Counted from the stretch's first letter, positions 8,790 to 16,601 are shown. The stretch: 32,681 bases of DNA from Deltaproteobacteria bacterium (GCA_022601195.1 JAHZIX010000009.1:1-32681), one strand, 5' to 3'. The notes: generated by a model not told the origin, from the sequence alone. Numbers and translations are program-made.

Positions 8790-9047
8790 CTATTCCGTGA
8801 GGCCCTCCTCGTTTTCCATTTCCTTCCGCTTCGGCCAAATACTCCAGGAAACCCCAAAGGCGACGATGATGCCAGCAACTTGAGTCACGATTTGAAACGG
8901 CAGCAAAATATCCTCTAGGGGCGCCTCGAAGAGCAAGGCGGGAATCCCTATCAGGACCAACCCAAAGATGGAGCTCCCCACCAAAGCGAAGATGGGAAAG
9001 ACGAACAGTACAATCATGATCTTGATCAGCAGCGGCGAGCCTTTCAT
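8790..9047 (-). CDS. Small two-helix membrane protein
   Basis: An 85-residue protein with two or three hydrophobic segments (about 7-41 and 53-72) and a charged C-terminal tail (WPKRKEMENEEGLTE). I do not recognise a family. A strong CGGAGGAG ribosome site precedes the ATG at 9047, which lies only 15 bases after the malQ stop, so the two genes should share a transcript. It looks like a real gene because of that ribosome site and its clean membrane topology; function unknown. Confidence 0.75.
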   Translation of the reverse strand: MKGSPLLIKIMIVLFVFPIFALVGSSIFGLVLIGIPALLFEAPLEDILLPFQIVTQVAGIIVAFGVSWSIWPKRKEMENEEGLTE

Positions 9048-9062
9048 GGGCTACTCCTCCGG

Positions 9063-10643
9063 TTAGGTTTCCACTGTTCTATTTACGATCGGCAACCGAT
9101 CCGTCCTGTCGGCCAACTCTCTCAACCGGCCAGCTGCGGCCGGCGTCAAGGCGCTGGCCCCCATACGCCACTCCCAATTCCCGCTAGCCGTGCCCGGGAC
9201 ATTCATGCGCCCCTCGGACCCCAAACCGAGCACGTCCTGCACGGGTACCATCGCTGCTACCGCCCGGGTTACATAGGCCGTCTGGATCAGACCCCAAACA
9301 AAGCCTCCGAGAGAATCCTGAGAGTTCCCCCCTTGGGAGGCGCCTTCGCCCCCACCTACAGCTTCTAAGACCCGCTCTTTCAGCTCTGGGTTTAGGCTGC
9401 TGAACCAACCGACGCTGGTGTCGTTGTCGTGAGTGCCGGTGTAGACCAACGCATCCGCGCCCACTCGATGGGGAGCGTGCTCGCTTTCCGGAGAATCAAA
9501 TCCGAATTGGAGCACCCGCATTCCCGGGAGCTGGCAATCCCGCCTCAGCTGCCGCACTTCCTCCGTGATGACTCCCAAATCTTCTGCCACCAGGGGTAAC
9601 TCTCCAAAGCGCTGCTGGAAAGCATCGAAAAGCGCCCGACCGGGGCCATTGACCCACTCTCCCTCTCGCGCCGTCGGAGCCCCAGCTGGGACCCTCCAGT
9701 AGGCGGCGAAACCTCGAAAATGATCCAGCCGAACGAGATCTGTCTGACACAGATTGGCCGCCAGGCGGTCGCACCACCAGCGGTATCCATCCTCGGCCAT
9801 GGATTCCCAGCGATAGAGGGGATTGCCCCACAGCTGGCCGTCTTCGGAGAAGTCATCCGGGGGAACTCCCGCCATCGCTGCTGGGCTTCCATCCGGTGCC
9901 AACTCGAAGAGCTCACGGTTGGCCCAAACGTCAGCGCTGTGGCCGGAAACGTAGATGGGCAGATCTCCCAACAGCCGAATTCCCCGGTCGGCAGCCGAAT
10001 AGCGAAGGCGTTGCCACTGGCGACTAAAGAGGAATTGGACGAAACGATGGAAGTCCACTTCTTCCCTCTCTTGCTCCCTCGCCCCCTCGACAGCTATGGG
10101 GCTCCAGAGAGCGAGATCCTCCGGCCAGAGCCACCAGGCTCGACCCTCGAACTTGCCGTGGAGGGCCGCAAAGAGGCACCAGTCCTCGAGCCACGCCGCC
10201 TGCTCCGGAGCGTTGCGGAATGATTCGAGCTCTTCCCCCAAACCCTCTCCGTGACCCCCTCTTCGAAACGCTTCGAAAGCCGTGCGAAGCCTCTGTGCCT
10301 TCCAGGCTCCAGCAGCAGCAAAATCCACCCGGCTGGCGTCGCTCTCGGACGGGTTTCGGAGCGGTTCCGAGGACTCCGTGCGGAGATCGTCCGCCTCGAG
10401 GAGCCCATCCTCGACCAGCCATTCCGGGGAGATGAGCAGAGGATTGCCGGCGAAGGCCGACAAGGCGTTGTAGGGAGAATTCATACCACCCGGAGGACCC
10501 AAAGGAAGCATTTGCCAGAGGCTCTGTCCAGCGGCCTGGGCCCAATCGAGAAAGGCCTCCGCGGCGGCTCCTAGATCACCGACACCGAATCGACTGGGAA
10601 GGGACGTGGGGTGGAGCAAGAGCCCGGCACAACGCTGCACCAC
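9063..10643 (-). CDS. malQ: 4-alpha-glucanotransferase (amylomaltase, GH77)
   Basis: A 526-residue GH77 enzyme, close to the usual 500-residue bacterial size, that transfers maltodextrin units between alpha-1,4-glucans in glycogen and maltose metabolism. Visible motifs are LHPTSLPSRFGVGDLG (10-25), the substrate loop GMNSPYNALSAFAGNP (53-68), catalytic nucleophile Asp307 in RLDHFRG, acid/base Glu354 in VAEDLG, and Asp406 in GTHDND. It ends with the family's NWEWRM. Two GTG codons occur in tandem (10643 and 10640) and no clear ribosome site precedes either, so the exact start is uncertain. It is cytoplasmic. No other glycogen gene is nearby; it heads a minus-strand run with a small membrane protein. 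Confidence 0.96.
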   Translation of the reverse strand: MVQRCAGLLLHPTSLPSRFGVGDLGAAAEAFLDWAQAAGQSLWQMLPLGPPGGMNSPYNALSAFAGNPLLISPEWLVEDGLLEADDLRTESSEPLRNPSESDASRVDFAAAGAWKAQRLRTAFEAFRRGGHGEGLGEELESFRNAPEQAAWLEDWCLFAALHGKFEGRAWWLWPEDLALWSPIAVEGAREQEREEVDFHRFVQFLFSRQWQRLRYSAADRGIRLLGDLPIYVSGHSADVWANRELFELAPDGSPAAMAGVPPDDFSEDGQLWGNPLYRWESMAEDGYRWWCDRLAANLCQTDLVRLDHFRGFAAYWRVPAGAPTAREGEWVNGPGRALFDAFQQRFGELPLVAEDLGVITEEVRQLRRDCQLPGMRVLQFGFDSPESEHAPHRVGADALVYTGTHDNDTSVGWFSSLNPELKERVLEAVGGGEGASQGGNSQDSLGGFVWGLIQTAYVTRAVAAMVPVQDVLGLGSEGRMNVPGTASGNWEWRMGASALTPAAAGRLRELADRTDRLPIVNRTVET

Positions 10644-10757
10644 AGGAGGATAGCAGCAGGTTGATCGACCCCCTACCCTCTGGGACCAGAATCGTCTAAG
10701 CTAGCCCGCCGACGCCGCCCCCCCTGCCTGAGTGGCGGGGCAAGAAGCGGCCCGGAG

Positions 10758-11207
10758 ATGACGATGAACGTAAGAACCGCCATGCTCGAGTCCCCCGTTA
10801 CGACCACCCCCGAGGAGACCTTCCCCGAGCTTTTGAACCGGCTCCTCGGCAGCCGCCAGGCGACGGCGGCGGTGCTCGACCCGGAGGGTCGGTTGGTGGG
10901 CCTGGTGGGCATCCACGATGTGCTGAGGAAGATAGTCCCCCACTACGTGGACATCGACTTCAAACTCATGGAAGTGATGCACGAAAATTACTTGGTAGAA
11001 CGCATGGCCGGCCTCAAGGACACTCGGGTAGCAGATTTCATGACTCGCAAATTGGATACGGTGGCCCCGGACGACACCTTGATCAAGGCGGCGGGGATCA
11101 TCGTGGAACGGTGCCGCAAGACTCTACCTGTGATCGAAGACGGAAAGTTCCTCGGTATGGTCACTCGCCGCAGCATTCTCGAAACCGTCGGACCCACTCT
11201 CCTCTAA
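10758..11207 (+). CDS. Two-CBS-domain protein
   Basis: A 149-residue protein made of a CBS domain pair (Bateman module). The first domain covers about 1-62 (VRTAMLESPVTTTPEETF to GLVGIHDVL) and the second about 94-149 (VADFMTRKLDTVAPDDTL to GMVTRRSIL). Such modules bind adenosine nucleotides or similar ligands and often gate transporters. The gene ends 37 bases before the ArsB/NhaD-type transporter on the same strand, so a regulatory subunit role for that transporter is a fair inference. A CCCGGAG ribosome site directly precedes the ATG; a second ATG at 10764 is an alternative. It is divergent from malQ, with a 114-base shared upstream region in which no promoter could be picked out. Confidence 0.9.
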   Translation: MTMNVRTAMLESPVTTTPEETFPELLNRLLGSRQATAAVLDPEGRLVGLVGIHDVLRKIVPHYVDIDFKLMEVMHENYLVERMAGLKDTRVADFMTRKLDTVAPDDTLIKAAGIIVERCRKTLPVIEDGKFLGMVTRRSILETVGPTLL

Positions 11208-11244
11208 GTTTTCTCAATTTCCTCGACCCATACCGGAGCCCCAA

Positions 11245-12621
11245 ATGACCTCGGAGACTCATGCCGTGGCGGCAGCCGCTGGCAGCGGCACGTACTGGCT
11301 TGCTTGTAGCATTTTTGCGATCAGCTTCTTGCTGATCGTGTCAGAGAAGGTCCACAAGACGAAGGTGGCCTTACTCGGCGCAGCGGCAACCCTCGGCCTG
11401 TCGGTGCTCAGTCAGGAGGAAGCCTTCCATTCTCCCCACCTGGGCATTGACCACAGCGTCATCTTTCTACTCATCGCCATGATGATCATGATCAACATCA
11501 TGGGCAGAAGTGGCATCTTCGAGTGGAGTGCGGTGCGCATGGCCAAGCTGGCCCGCGGGCGCCCCTTCCCCATCATGGTGGTGTTTCTGCTCTTCACCGC
11601 AGTCTTTTCAGCTCTCCTGGACAACGTCACGACGGTTCTCCTTTTCGCTCCGGTCACCTTGCTGATCGCCGATGAGCTGGAGATCGACCCCATTCCCTTT
11701 CTCATCGTTGAAGCCCTGGCCTCGAATATCGGCGGTACGGCGACCTTGATCGGGGATCCGCCGAACCTCATGATCGCCTCCCGGTCAAAACTGGGCTTCA
11801 TGGACTTCGTGGTCAACTTGGCTCCAGTTGTCGTGGTGATGCTCGCGGCGCTGGTTGCCGTCACTTGGGTCCTGTTCCGAAAGAGGTTGAAGGTTGATGA
11901 CAAGCGGCGCGACCACATTCTCCAAATGAACGAAGCGAAGTTGATCCGGGACCCGGCCCTGGCCAAGAAATCTCTCTTCGTTTTGGTTCTGGTGACTCTG
12001 GGCTTCGCCACCCACGGCTCGACTCACATCGAACCTGCCACCATCGCCCTGTGCGGCGCCGCGGTGCTCCTGTTGATCTCCCGCCTCGATGCCCACCGAG
12101 TGTTGGCAGAGGTGGAATGGCCAACCATCTACTTCTTCGTCGGCCTCTATGTCATCGTCGGGGGTGTAGTGAAAGTCGGCTTGGTCTCGGATTTATCTCG
12201 CTTCGTCATCGACATCACCCAACCTACGGAAACCTCCATGTTCGCCACCTCCATGGTGCTCCTGTGGTTTTCAGGGATCGCTTCGGCCTTTTTGGACAAC
12301 ATTCCCTATGTCGCCACCATGGCTCCCATGGTGAGTGAAATGGCCGTGACGGTGTTTCAGGACGGTGCGGCAGTGTCTCCAGTGCCTCTCACGACCCTCC
12401 ACCACCCGGTGATCATGCCCGTTTGGTGGGCTCTGGCCCTGGGCTCGTGCCTGGGGGGAAACGGTACCCCCATCGGCGCTTCCGCCAACGTCGTAGTGTT
12501 GGGCATCGCGGAGCGCTCCGGCCGCAAGATCTCTTTCCTCAGGTTCATGGCCTACGGCATGCCAGTGATGTTCCTCACTTTGGTGATTTCGACCTTCTAT
12601 CTCTGGTTGCGCTACTACTAG
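11245..12621 (+). CDS. ArsB/NhaD superfamily ion transporter
   Basis: A 458-residue inner-membrane protein with about 11-12 hydrophobic segments. It has the family's two-fold symmetric motifs: SALLDNVTTVLLFAPVT and IGGTATLIGDPPNLM in the first half, SAFLDNIPYVATMAPM and LGGNGTPIGASANVV in the second. These are the Asp-Asn helix-break and GxPxN-type loops of the ion transporter superfamily (NhaD Na+/H+ antiporters, ArsB, SLC13). The substrate could be Na+/H+, an anion or a metalloid oxyanion; no ars genes are nearby, which leans away from arsenite. CGGAG lies 7 bases before the ATG. The preceding CBS-pair gene is likely its regulator. Confidence 0.9.
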   Translation: MTSETHAVAAAAGSGTYWLACSIFAISFLLIVSEKVHKTKVALLGAAATLGLSVLSQEEAFHSPHLGIDHSVIFLLIAMMIMINIMGRSGIFEWSAVRMAKLARGRPFPIMVVFLLFTAVFSALLDNVTTVLLFAPVTLLIADELEIDPIPFLIVEALASNIGGTATLIGDPPNLMIASRSKLGFMDFVVNLAPVVVVMLAALVAVTWVLFRKRLKVDDKRRDHILQMNEAKLIRDPALAKKSLFVLVLVTLGFATHGSTHIEPATIALCGAAVLLLISRLDAHRVLAEVEWPTIYFFVGLYVIVGGVVKVGLVSDLSRFVIDITQPTETSMFATSMVLLWFSGIASAFLDNIPYVATMAPMVSEMAVTVFQDGAAVSPVPLTTLHHPVIMPVWWALALGSCLGGNGTPIGASANVVVLGIAERSGRKISFLRFMAYGMPVMFLTLVISTFYLWLRYY

Positions 12622-12707
12622 GGCCTTCCAACTGGTGGCTACTAGGCCTCGTTTCAAAGCTCTGAGTTCTCTGCTTTCTTGTCACCTCTTTCCCCCTGTG
12701 GGTACTT

Positions 12708-12750
12708 CGTCTTCGATCGGTCGGAATCAACCGGCTCGATCTCGAAGACG
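12708..12750. repeat. 9-bp perfect inverted repeat upstream of the hydrolase-sigma operon
   Basis: CGTCTTCGA at 12708-12716 and TCGAAGACG at 12742-12750 are exact reverse complements. Within the 25-base spacer, CGGT and ACCG can pair further, so an imperfect long hairpin is possible. It lies 39 bases before the hydrolase ATG and 86 bases after the transporter stop. No T-run follows, so a terminator is unlikely; an operator or leader hairpin for the sigma operon is more plausible. Confidence 0.55.
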
Positions 12751-12788
12751 GGCCCTGAGCAGCTTGCGGCCCGAGAAAGAGGTTCCCT

Positions 12789-13715
12789 ATGGATCTGAAA
12801 CCCCTCCTCCAACGGCTTTCTCAAGCTTTCGTCCTCTGTTACCTAGCTTTTCTGGCAAGCTGGGTTCCAACCTGCCAAGCAGAGACTCCCTTTTTCTCCG
12901 TCCAAGTGGTCGGTGAGGGGGCATCGGTCTTGTTGATCCCCGGCCTCAATAGCTCCGGCCGAGTGTGGGAAGGGACCGTCGAGCATTTCCGGAAAACTCA
13001 CCAGCTCCACGTGGTGACCTTGGCCGGCTTCGGAGGAACCCCAGCACAACCGGGCCCCTTCTTGGAGCGTGCTGAAGGAGAGCTGCTGCAATACCTCCAC
13101 GAGAATCATCTGGAGAAGACCGTTGTCGTAGGACATAGTCTGGGCGGAGTTCTCGCTTATCGACTCGCCATCGCTGCCTCTTCCAACCTGGGCGGTATCG
13201 TCGCTGTGGATGGAGTGCCCTTCTTGCCGGCTCTGTGGAATCCAGCGGCGACCGAGGAAACCAGCCGAGCTCAAGCCGAGCAGATGAAAGCCTTCCTGGC
13301 CTCCATGAGCCAAGAGCAGATGGTTCAACAAGGCCGCCTCCAACTTGCTCGAATGACTCGAGGAGAAGACAATCTAGAGATGCTCCTCTCCATGGTCGCC
13401 GAGGCCGCCCCCGCTGCAACCGCCGAAGCCACCTACGCAGTGTTGACTTCGGATCTTCGGCCCCGCATGAGCCGCATCCAAGTTCCCACTCTGGTCCTAG
13501 GTGCCGGCGACGGCGCGGCGCCCGGTGCAGAAAGGGACCAGCTCGCCTCCCGCTATGAAGCGCAAATTCGAGCCATTCCCGATCATCGTTTTGTGCTGGT
13601 AGAAAACGCCCGCCATTTCATCATGCTCGATGACCCAAGGTTCTTCTACGAGACCTTGGGGGACTTCCTCGAGACCCTTCAAGGAGCCGATGTCCCAGGA
13701 AAGGAGACATCATGA
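12789..13715 (+). CDS. Exported alpha/beta hydrolase coupled to a sigma factor
   Basis: A 308-residue alpha/beta-hydrolase-fold enzyme with a Sec-type signal peptide (hydrophobic 13-27, likely cleavage after CQA near 31). The oxyanion segment LLIPGLNSSGRVW (48-60) is followed by the nucleophile Ser117 in GHSLGG, the acid Asp241 in GAGDG, and the base His276 in NARHF. It should be an esterase, lipase or acylase acting outside the cytoplasm; the substrate is unknown. AAAGAGG lies 6 bases before the ATG. Its TGA overlaps the ATG of the sigma gene (ATGA), so the two are translationally coupled. The pairing suggests that the hydrolase makes or removes a signal that the sigma factor responds to, which is inference. 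Confidence 0.9.
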   Translation: MDLKPLLQRLSQAFVLCYLAFLASWVPTCQAETPFFSVQVVGEGASVLLIPGLNSSGRVWEGTVEHFRKTHQLHVVTLAGFGGTPAQPGPFLERAEGELLQYLHENHLEKTVVVGHSLGGVLAYRLAIAASSNLGGIVAVDGVPFLPALWNPAATEETSRAQAEQMKAFLASMSQEQMVQQGRLQLARMTRGEDNLEMLLSMVAEAAPAATAEATYAVLTSDLRPRMSRIQVPTLVLGAGDGAAPGAERDQLASRYEAQIRAIPDHRFVLVENARHFIMLDDPRFFYETLGDFLETLQGADVPGKETS

Positions 13716-14857
13716 GAGTCTCGACGGCCGCCAGTGCCGGGACTTCCCTACCAACCCTGTTGGAACCGGACGTCCTCGCTGCCTCCCAGGGTGACCAACA
13801 GGCCTTCGGACGCCTGGTGGAAGCCTCGGCCAACACGGTCTGCTCCATTTCACTCGCCATCGTGCGCAATGTGGAAGCCAGTGAAGATATTGCCCAGAAC
13901 GTCTATCTTGCCGCTTGGCAGGGCCTGGGCCAACTGCGCAACCCCAGCAGCTTTCTTCCTTGGTTACGGCAGATGACTCGCAACCAGGCCCATCGCTACT
14001 TGCGAGACTCCAGTCGCCGTCGCAGCCGCTATGCTTCCTCCAGGGAAGATGATCTATTGGCCTCGGTCGTGGACCCCTCTCCCCAGGCCCAGGAAGGCCT
14101 CGAGCGGCAAGAGACGGAGAAGCTGTTGGCGGAGATTCTCGGCGAGCTTCCGGATAGCGCTCGGGAAGTGATCACCCTGTTCTACCGAGAAGGCCGTTCT
14201 GTTCGCCAGGTCAGTCAGCTCTTGGATCTTTCCGAAGCGGCGGTCAAGCAACGCTTGTCTCGGGCCCGTCGCCAAGTACGGGCAGAATTGTTAGAGCGAG
14301 CCGCTGCCTCCCTGGCCAATACCGCTCCTGGGGCCCTCTTTGCGAGTGGAGTCCTCACGGCGCTAGCGACGGCAGCGCCTGCCGCTTCCGCCGCGGGCCT
14401 CAGCGTAGCCGGAAAAGCCACCACCTCCCTGTTGGCCAAGCTCGGCGCCACTCTGGGGTCGATCCTCCTGCCCGCAGCAGTAGCCATCGGAGCCTCCGAA
14501 TTCGGAATCCGCAAGGTGAAGCCGTGGGTGGCCGAGGAAGAGCAAAAGAGCCTGCGCAAGCTTCGTTGGGTTTCTGCCCTGAGCATCCTCGGCTGCGTCG
14601 TCGCTATGGTCCTCGGTTCTCGGCATTTCGACCATTGGTCAGCAGCGGTGCTCCCCTATCTTTATCTCGTGGCTCAGCTGGCTTACAACACTTTCGTTTG
14701 GGTACCGCGACTCATGAGGAGGCGGTGGCAGGAAGAGATCGCGAAAAATCCCGATGCCGTTTTCCGTCATCAGCGAGAACGACGGGCCGCGTTTTTCGGG
14801 TGGCTAGCCGGAGCCTTGAGCGGTGGCCTGGGGCTGGCCCTAGGCCTGATCTTCTAG
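13712..14857 (+). CDS. ECF-type sigma factor with C-terminal membrane domain
   Basis: A 381-residue sigma-70 family protein. Region sigma-2 spans about 22-98 (EASEDIAQNVYLAAW and FLPWLRQMTRNQAHRYLRD) and sigma-4 about 135-190 (LPDSAREVITLFYREGRSVR, then SEAAVKQRLSRARRQVR). Typical ECF factors end near residue 190. Here a further 190 residues contain four or five hydrophobic segments (about 205-229, 237-262, 284-303, 309-331, 358-381), so the factor should be tethered to the membrane. No anti-sigma gene is adjacent; the membrane part may take that role. AGGAAAGGAG just upstream is the ribosome site. Its last codons form the first unit of a 14-bp tandem repeat. Confidence 0.93.
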   Translation: MRVSTAASAGTSLPTLLEPDVLAASQGDQQAFGRLVEASANTVCSISLAIVRNVEASEDIAQNVYLAAWQGLGQLRNPSSFLPWLRQMTRNQAHRYLRDSSRRRSRYASSREDDLLASVVDPSPQAQEGLERQETEKLLAEILGELPDSAREVITLFYREGRSVRQVSQLLDLSEAAVKQRLSRARRQVRAELLERAAASLANTAPGALFASGVLTALATAAPAASAAGLSVAGKATTSLLAKLGATLGSILLPAAVAIGASEFGIRKVKPWVAEEEQKSLRKLRWVSALSILGCVVAMVLGSRHFDHWSAAVLPYLYLVAQLAYNTFVWVPRLMRRRWQEEIAKNPDAVFRHQRERRAAFFGWLAGALSGGLGLALGLIF

Positions 14858-14903
14858 GCTCGATCTTCGAGGCTAGATCTTCGAGACTGGTTCTTTGAGA
14901 CCG
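14848..14903. repeat. Four 14-bp tandem repeats across the sigma gene stop codon
   Basis: Four 14-base units follow each other: GATCTTCTAGGCTC, GATCTTCGAGGCTA, GATCTTCGAGACTG and GTTCTTTGAGACCG. The first includes the last two codons and TAG stop of the sigma gene. The array fills most of the 66-base gap before the convergent VOC gene. The core TCTTCGAGA also appears in a repeat over the gntR stop at 27605-27653. Confidence 0.75.
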
Positions 14904-14923
14904 AGCTTTCTTACCCTGAACCT

Positions 14924-15286
14924 TTACCCCTTGGTGTATTTTGGCTGATATAGCTGAACCGTCAGATTGCCAGGCATCTTGAAATAGGTCGCCAGCCCGT
15001 AGCCGACATCTTCGATGCCGCTGGTGAATTCAACATCCTTGGCACGTAACTCCGCCACTGTCTGTTCGATATCGTCGCAGTAGAAGGAAATATCGCGGGT
15101 TCCGGAGGGCTCGCCGTGCTTCCCCGTATCATCTGCCGGGTGACAGCCCATGTCCGCCTCCGGTACATCGAAGATCAGCCAGCCTTCGCCCACGTCGGTA
15201 AAGGGGAACTCCAATTTGTCCCGGAGAAATGTTCTCAGGGCCTCCGCTTCCGAGCTGTAAAACATCGTATGGACACCTTTGATCAT
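14924..15286 (-). CDS. VOC (glyoxalase-like) protein
   Basis: A 120-residue vicinal oxygen chelate superfamily protein: MIKGVHTMFYSSEAEALRTF, then FLRDKLEFPFTDVGEGWLIF, the central DISFYCDDIEQTVAEL and the closing MPGNLTVQLYQPKY. The start at 15286 is supported by GAGGAG seven bases upstream; the longer frame to 15328 runs through a tandem DNA repeat and is unlikely to be coding. It is not closely similar to the VOC protein at 8340-8711. It converges on the sigma gene and is divergent from the MerR/TipAS gene. Role unknown; small VOC proteins beside drug-sensing regulators sometimes bind toxic compounds, which is only a hint here. Confidence 0.88.
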   Translation of the reverse strand: MIKGVHTMFYSSEAEALRTFLRDKLEFPFTDVGEGWLIFDVPEADMGCHPADDTGKHGEPSGTRDISFYCDDIEQTVAELRAKDVEFTSGIEDVGYGLATYFKMPGNLTVQLYQPKYTKG

Positions 15287-15314
15287 GGTTTTCTCCTCTA
15301 GGTGTGGCCGTTTC

Positions 15315-15345
15315 TTCAGTGGGATCATTCAGTGGGATCATTCAG
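15315..15345. repeat. 13-bp direct repeat upstream of the VOC gene
   Basis: TTCAGTGGGATCA occurs at 15315-15327 and again at 15328-15340, followed by a third partial copy (TTCAG). It lies 29 bases before the VOC ATG (minus strand). The 362-base gap 15287-15648 holds this repeat and the MerR promoter at its right end; I see no gene in between. Confidence 0.6.
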
Positions 15346-15577
15346 CGGTTGCCGTCGGACCCTTTCGACTTTCTGCCGTGGGTGGTTCTTTTGAGAAAGG
15401 AGTGTAGAGCTCCAAAAACAGGCTTTCAAGTACGCACTCTTCGGTGACGAGTCAGCAAAGCAGCCAGCTCAGGAAAGATCCTCTCTCCTTCATGGGTGAG
15501 ATTCCGGACGATTCCGGCATATCCTGTTTGATCAGAGAGGTCGCGATCCTGTCTCAATAGAACTTACGAGAAACCCC

Positions 15578-15608
15578 TTGCACCTCACGCAGCGTGAGGT
15601 TCTAACCT
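15578..15608 (+). promoter_or_regulatory. MerR-type promoter and operator for the TipAS regulator
   Basis: A -35 box TTGCAC (15578-15583) and a -10 box TAACCT (15603-15608) are separated by 19 bases, the overlong spacer typical of MerR-activated promoters. Between them is a perfect 19-bp palindrome, ACCTCACGC-A-GCGTGAGGT (15582-15600). From memory, Streptomyces tipA has a very similar TTGCACCTCACG...CGTGAGG arrangement, and SoxR boxes share the ACCTCA...TGAGGT ends. It is 41 bases before the gene's start codon, so autoregulation is expected. Confidence 0.85.
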
Positions 15609-15615
15609 CTCCTCT

Positions 15616-15630
15616 ATCGAAGGTTTCGAT
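15616..15630 (+). other. Small hairpin in the merR leader
   Basis: ATCGAA-GGT-TTCGAT forms a perfect 6-bp stem just downstream of the -10 box and 5 bases before the GAAAGGAG ribosome site. It could modulate translation; this is low-confidence inference. Confidence 0.35.
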
Positions 15631-15648
15631 GAGAAAGGAGACGATGTT

Positions 15649-16416
15649 GTGGAAGAAGAAGTCAAGGTTGGTGAGCTAGCCCAGCGGTCTGGAGTTTCCG
15701 TGCGAACCTTACATTTCTACGAGGAAGTCGGGCTGCTGGAACCGAGTCGTCGCACCGCCGCTGGGCACAGAGTCTACGGCCTCCGGGAGATTTCCCGGTT
15801 GCAGCAAATCCGCTCTCTCGTTCAGCTGGGCTTTTCCCTCGAGGAGGTCAGCGAATGCCTACGGAGCACACGGTTCTCCCCCATTCAACTTCTCCAACTG
15901 CATCTCTCCCGCCTCGAAGAAGACCTGGAACGGCAACGGCGATTGCGCCAACGCCTACAGGATCTGGTTCGCCACATGGAGGCCCAACCAGGTCCGACGG
16001 CGAACGACTTTCTAAAAGCGATAAAGGAGATGACCATGCTAGAGAAGCACTACACCCCGGAACAGCTTTCCAAGCTGAAAGCCCGTGCCCAGGAGGTCGG
16101 ACCGGAACGAATTCAACAAGTCGAGGGGGAATGGCGAAAGCTATTAGGTCGGGTTCGCCAGGAAATGGCCAAAGGGACCGACCCCTTGGCCGAACCCATC
16201 CTAGAACTCGCCAAGTGGTGGCAGTCCCTGGTCAGTGAGTTCACCGGTGGGGATACAGGCATCACCGCCTCCCTGGGCAATCTCTACCGGGAAGACCACG
16301 CCGCCGTAGCCGAAGCCCACGGTGACGGGGTACCCACACCGGAGATCTTTGCCTATATGCAACCTGCTCTGGCAAGTCTTGGTAGCGGCTCCGCAGGAGC
16401 TGCCAGCGCGGACTAG
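15649..16416 (+). CDS. MerR family regulator with TipAS ligand-binding domain
   Basis: A 255-residue regulator. Residues 5-74 are the MerR winged helix (VKVGELAQRSGVSVRTLHFY, then HRVYGLREISRLQQI), about 80-118 a dimerisation coiled coil, and about 132-245 a TipAS domain (YTPEQLSKLKARAQEVG, GTDPLAEPILELAKWWQSLV, EFTGGD). TipAS domains bind thiopeptides and other bulky drugs and switch the regulator to activate transcription. The start is the GTG at 15649, eight bases after GGAG; an ATG at 15644 is out of frame. Its own promoter carries a matching operator. No drug exporter is adjacent, so its targets beyond itself are unknown. Confidence 0.93.
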   Translation: MEEEVKVGELAQRSGVSVRTLHFYEEVGLLEPSRRTAAGHRVYGLREISRLQQIRSLVQLGFSLEEVSECLRSTRFSPIQLLQLHLSRLEEDLERQRRLRQRLQDLVRHMEAQPGPTANDFLKAIKEMTMLEKHYTPEQLSKLKARAQEVGPERIQQVEGEWRKLLGRVRQEMAKGTDPLAEPILELAKWWQSLVSEFTGGDTGITASLGNLYREDHAAVAEAHGDGVPTPEIFAYMQPALASLGSGSAGAASAD

Positions 16417-16449
16417 CGATGACCCCTTCGCCCTAGAGGTAGAGCAATT

Positions 16450-16479
16450 CTGGGGACTTTCCCTGTGACAACACCCCAG
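16450..16479 (+). other. Inverted repeat 1 of the merR/Delta-60 gap
   Basis: CTGGGG (16450-16455) pairs with CCCCAG (16474-16479) around an 18-base loop, 34 bases past the merR stop. It is a modest stem on its own but is the first of three structures in the 239-base gap. Confidence 0.4.
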
Positions 16480-16507
16480 CAAGATCGGTAACCCAACTCT
16501 TCCTTCA

Positions 16508-16553
16508 CCCCGGCGAATCTTCGTCCGAGCGACTGGACGGAAATCCGCCGGGG
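16508..16553 (+). terminator. Strong long hairpin after the MerR gene
   Basis: CCCCGGCG (16508-16515) pairs with CGCCGGGG (16546-16553). After one mismatch two more pairs form, and after a second mismatch a 7-pair inner stem (TTCGTCC with GGACGGA, including one G-T pair) closes an 8-base loop. In all about 17 of 19 positions pair. No T-run follows, so it may be a Rho-assisted terminator, a 3'-end stabiliser or part of a structured leader for the next gene. The sequence alone cannot decide. Confidence 0.6.
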
Positions 16554-16601
16554 AAATCCTCAAGGCAGTAAGCCTCTCTTGCACCTCAAAAATCCCGACC
16601 A

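Noticed and set aside
12721..12750. Possible ECF-type promoter (GGAAT-like -35 and a GAC-containing -10)
   Set aside because: The boxes match consensus poorly and overlap the inverted repeat; there is no second copy in the window to compare.
15287..15577. Possible small gene between the VOC and MerR genes
   Set aside because: Short frames lack ribosome sites and show no coding character; only a direct repeat is supported there.
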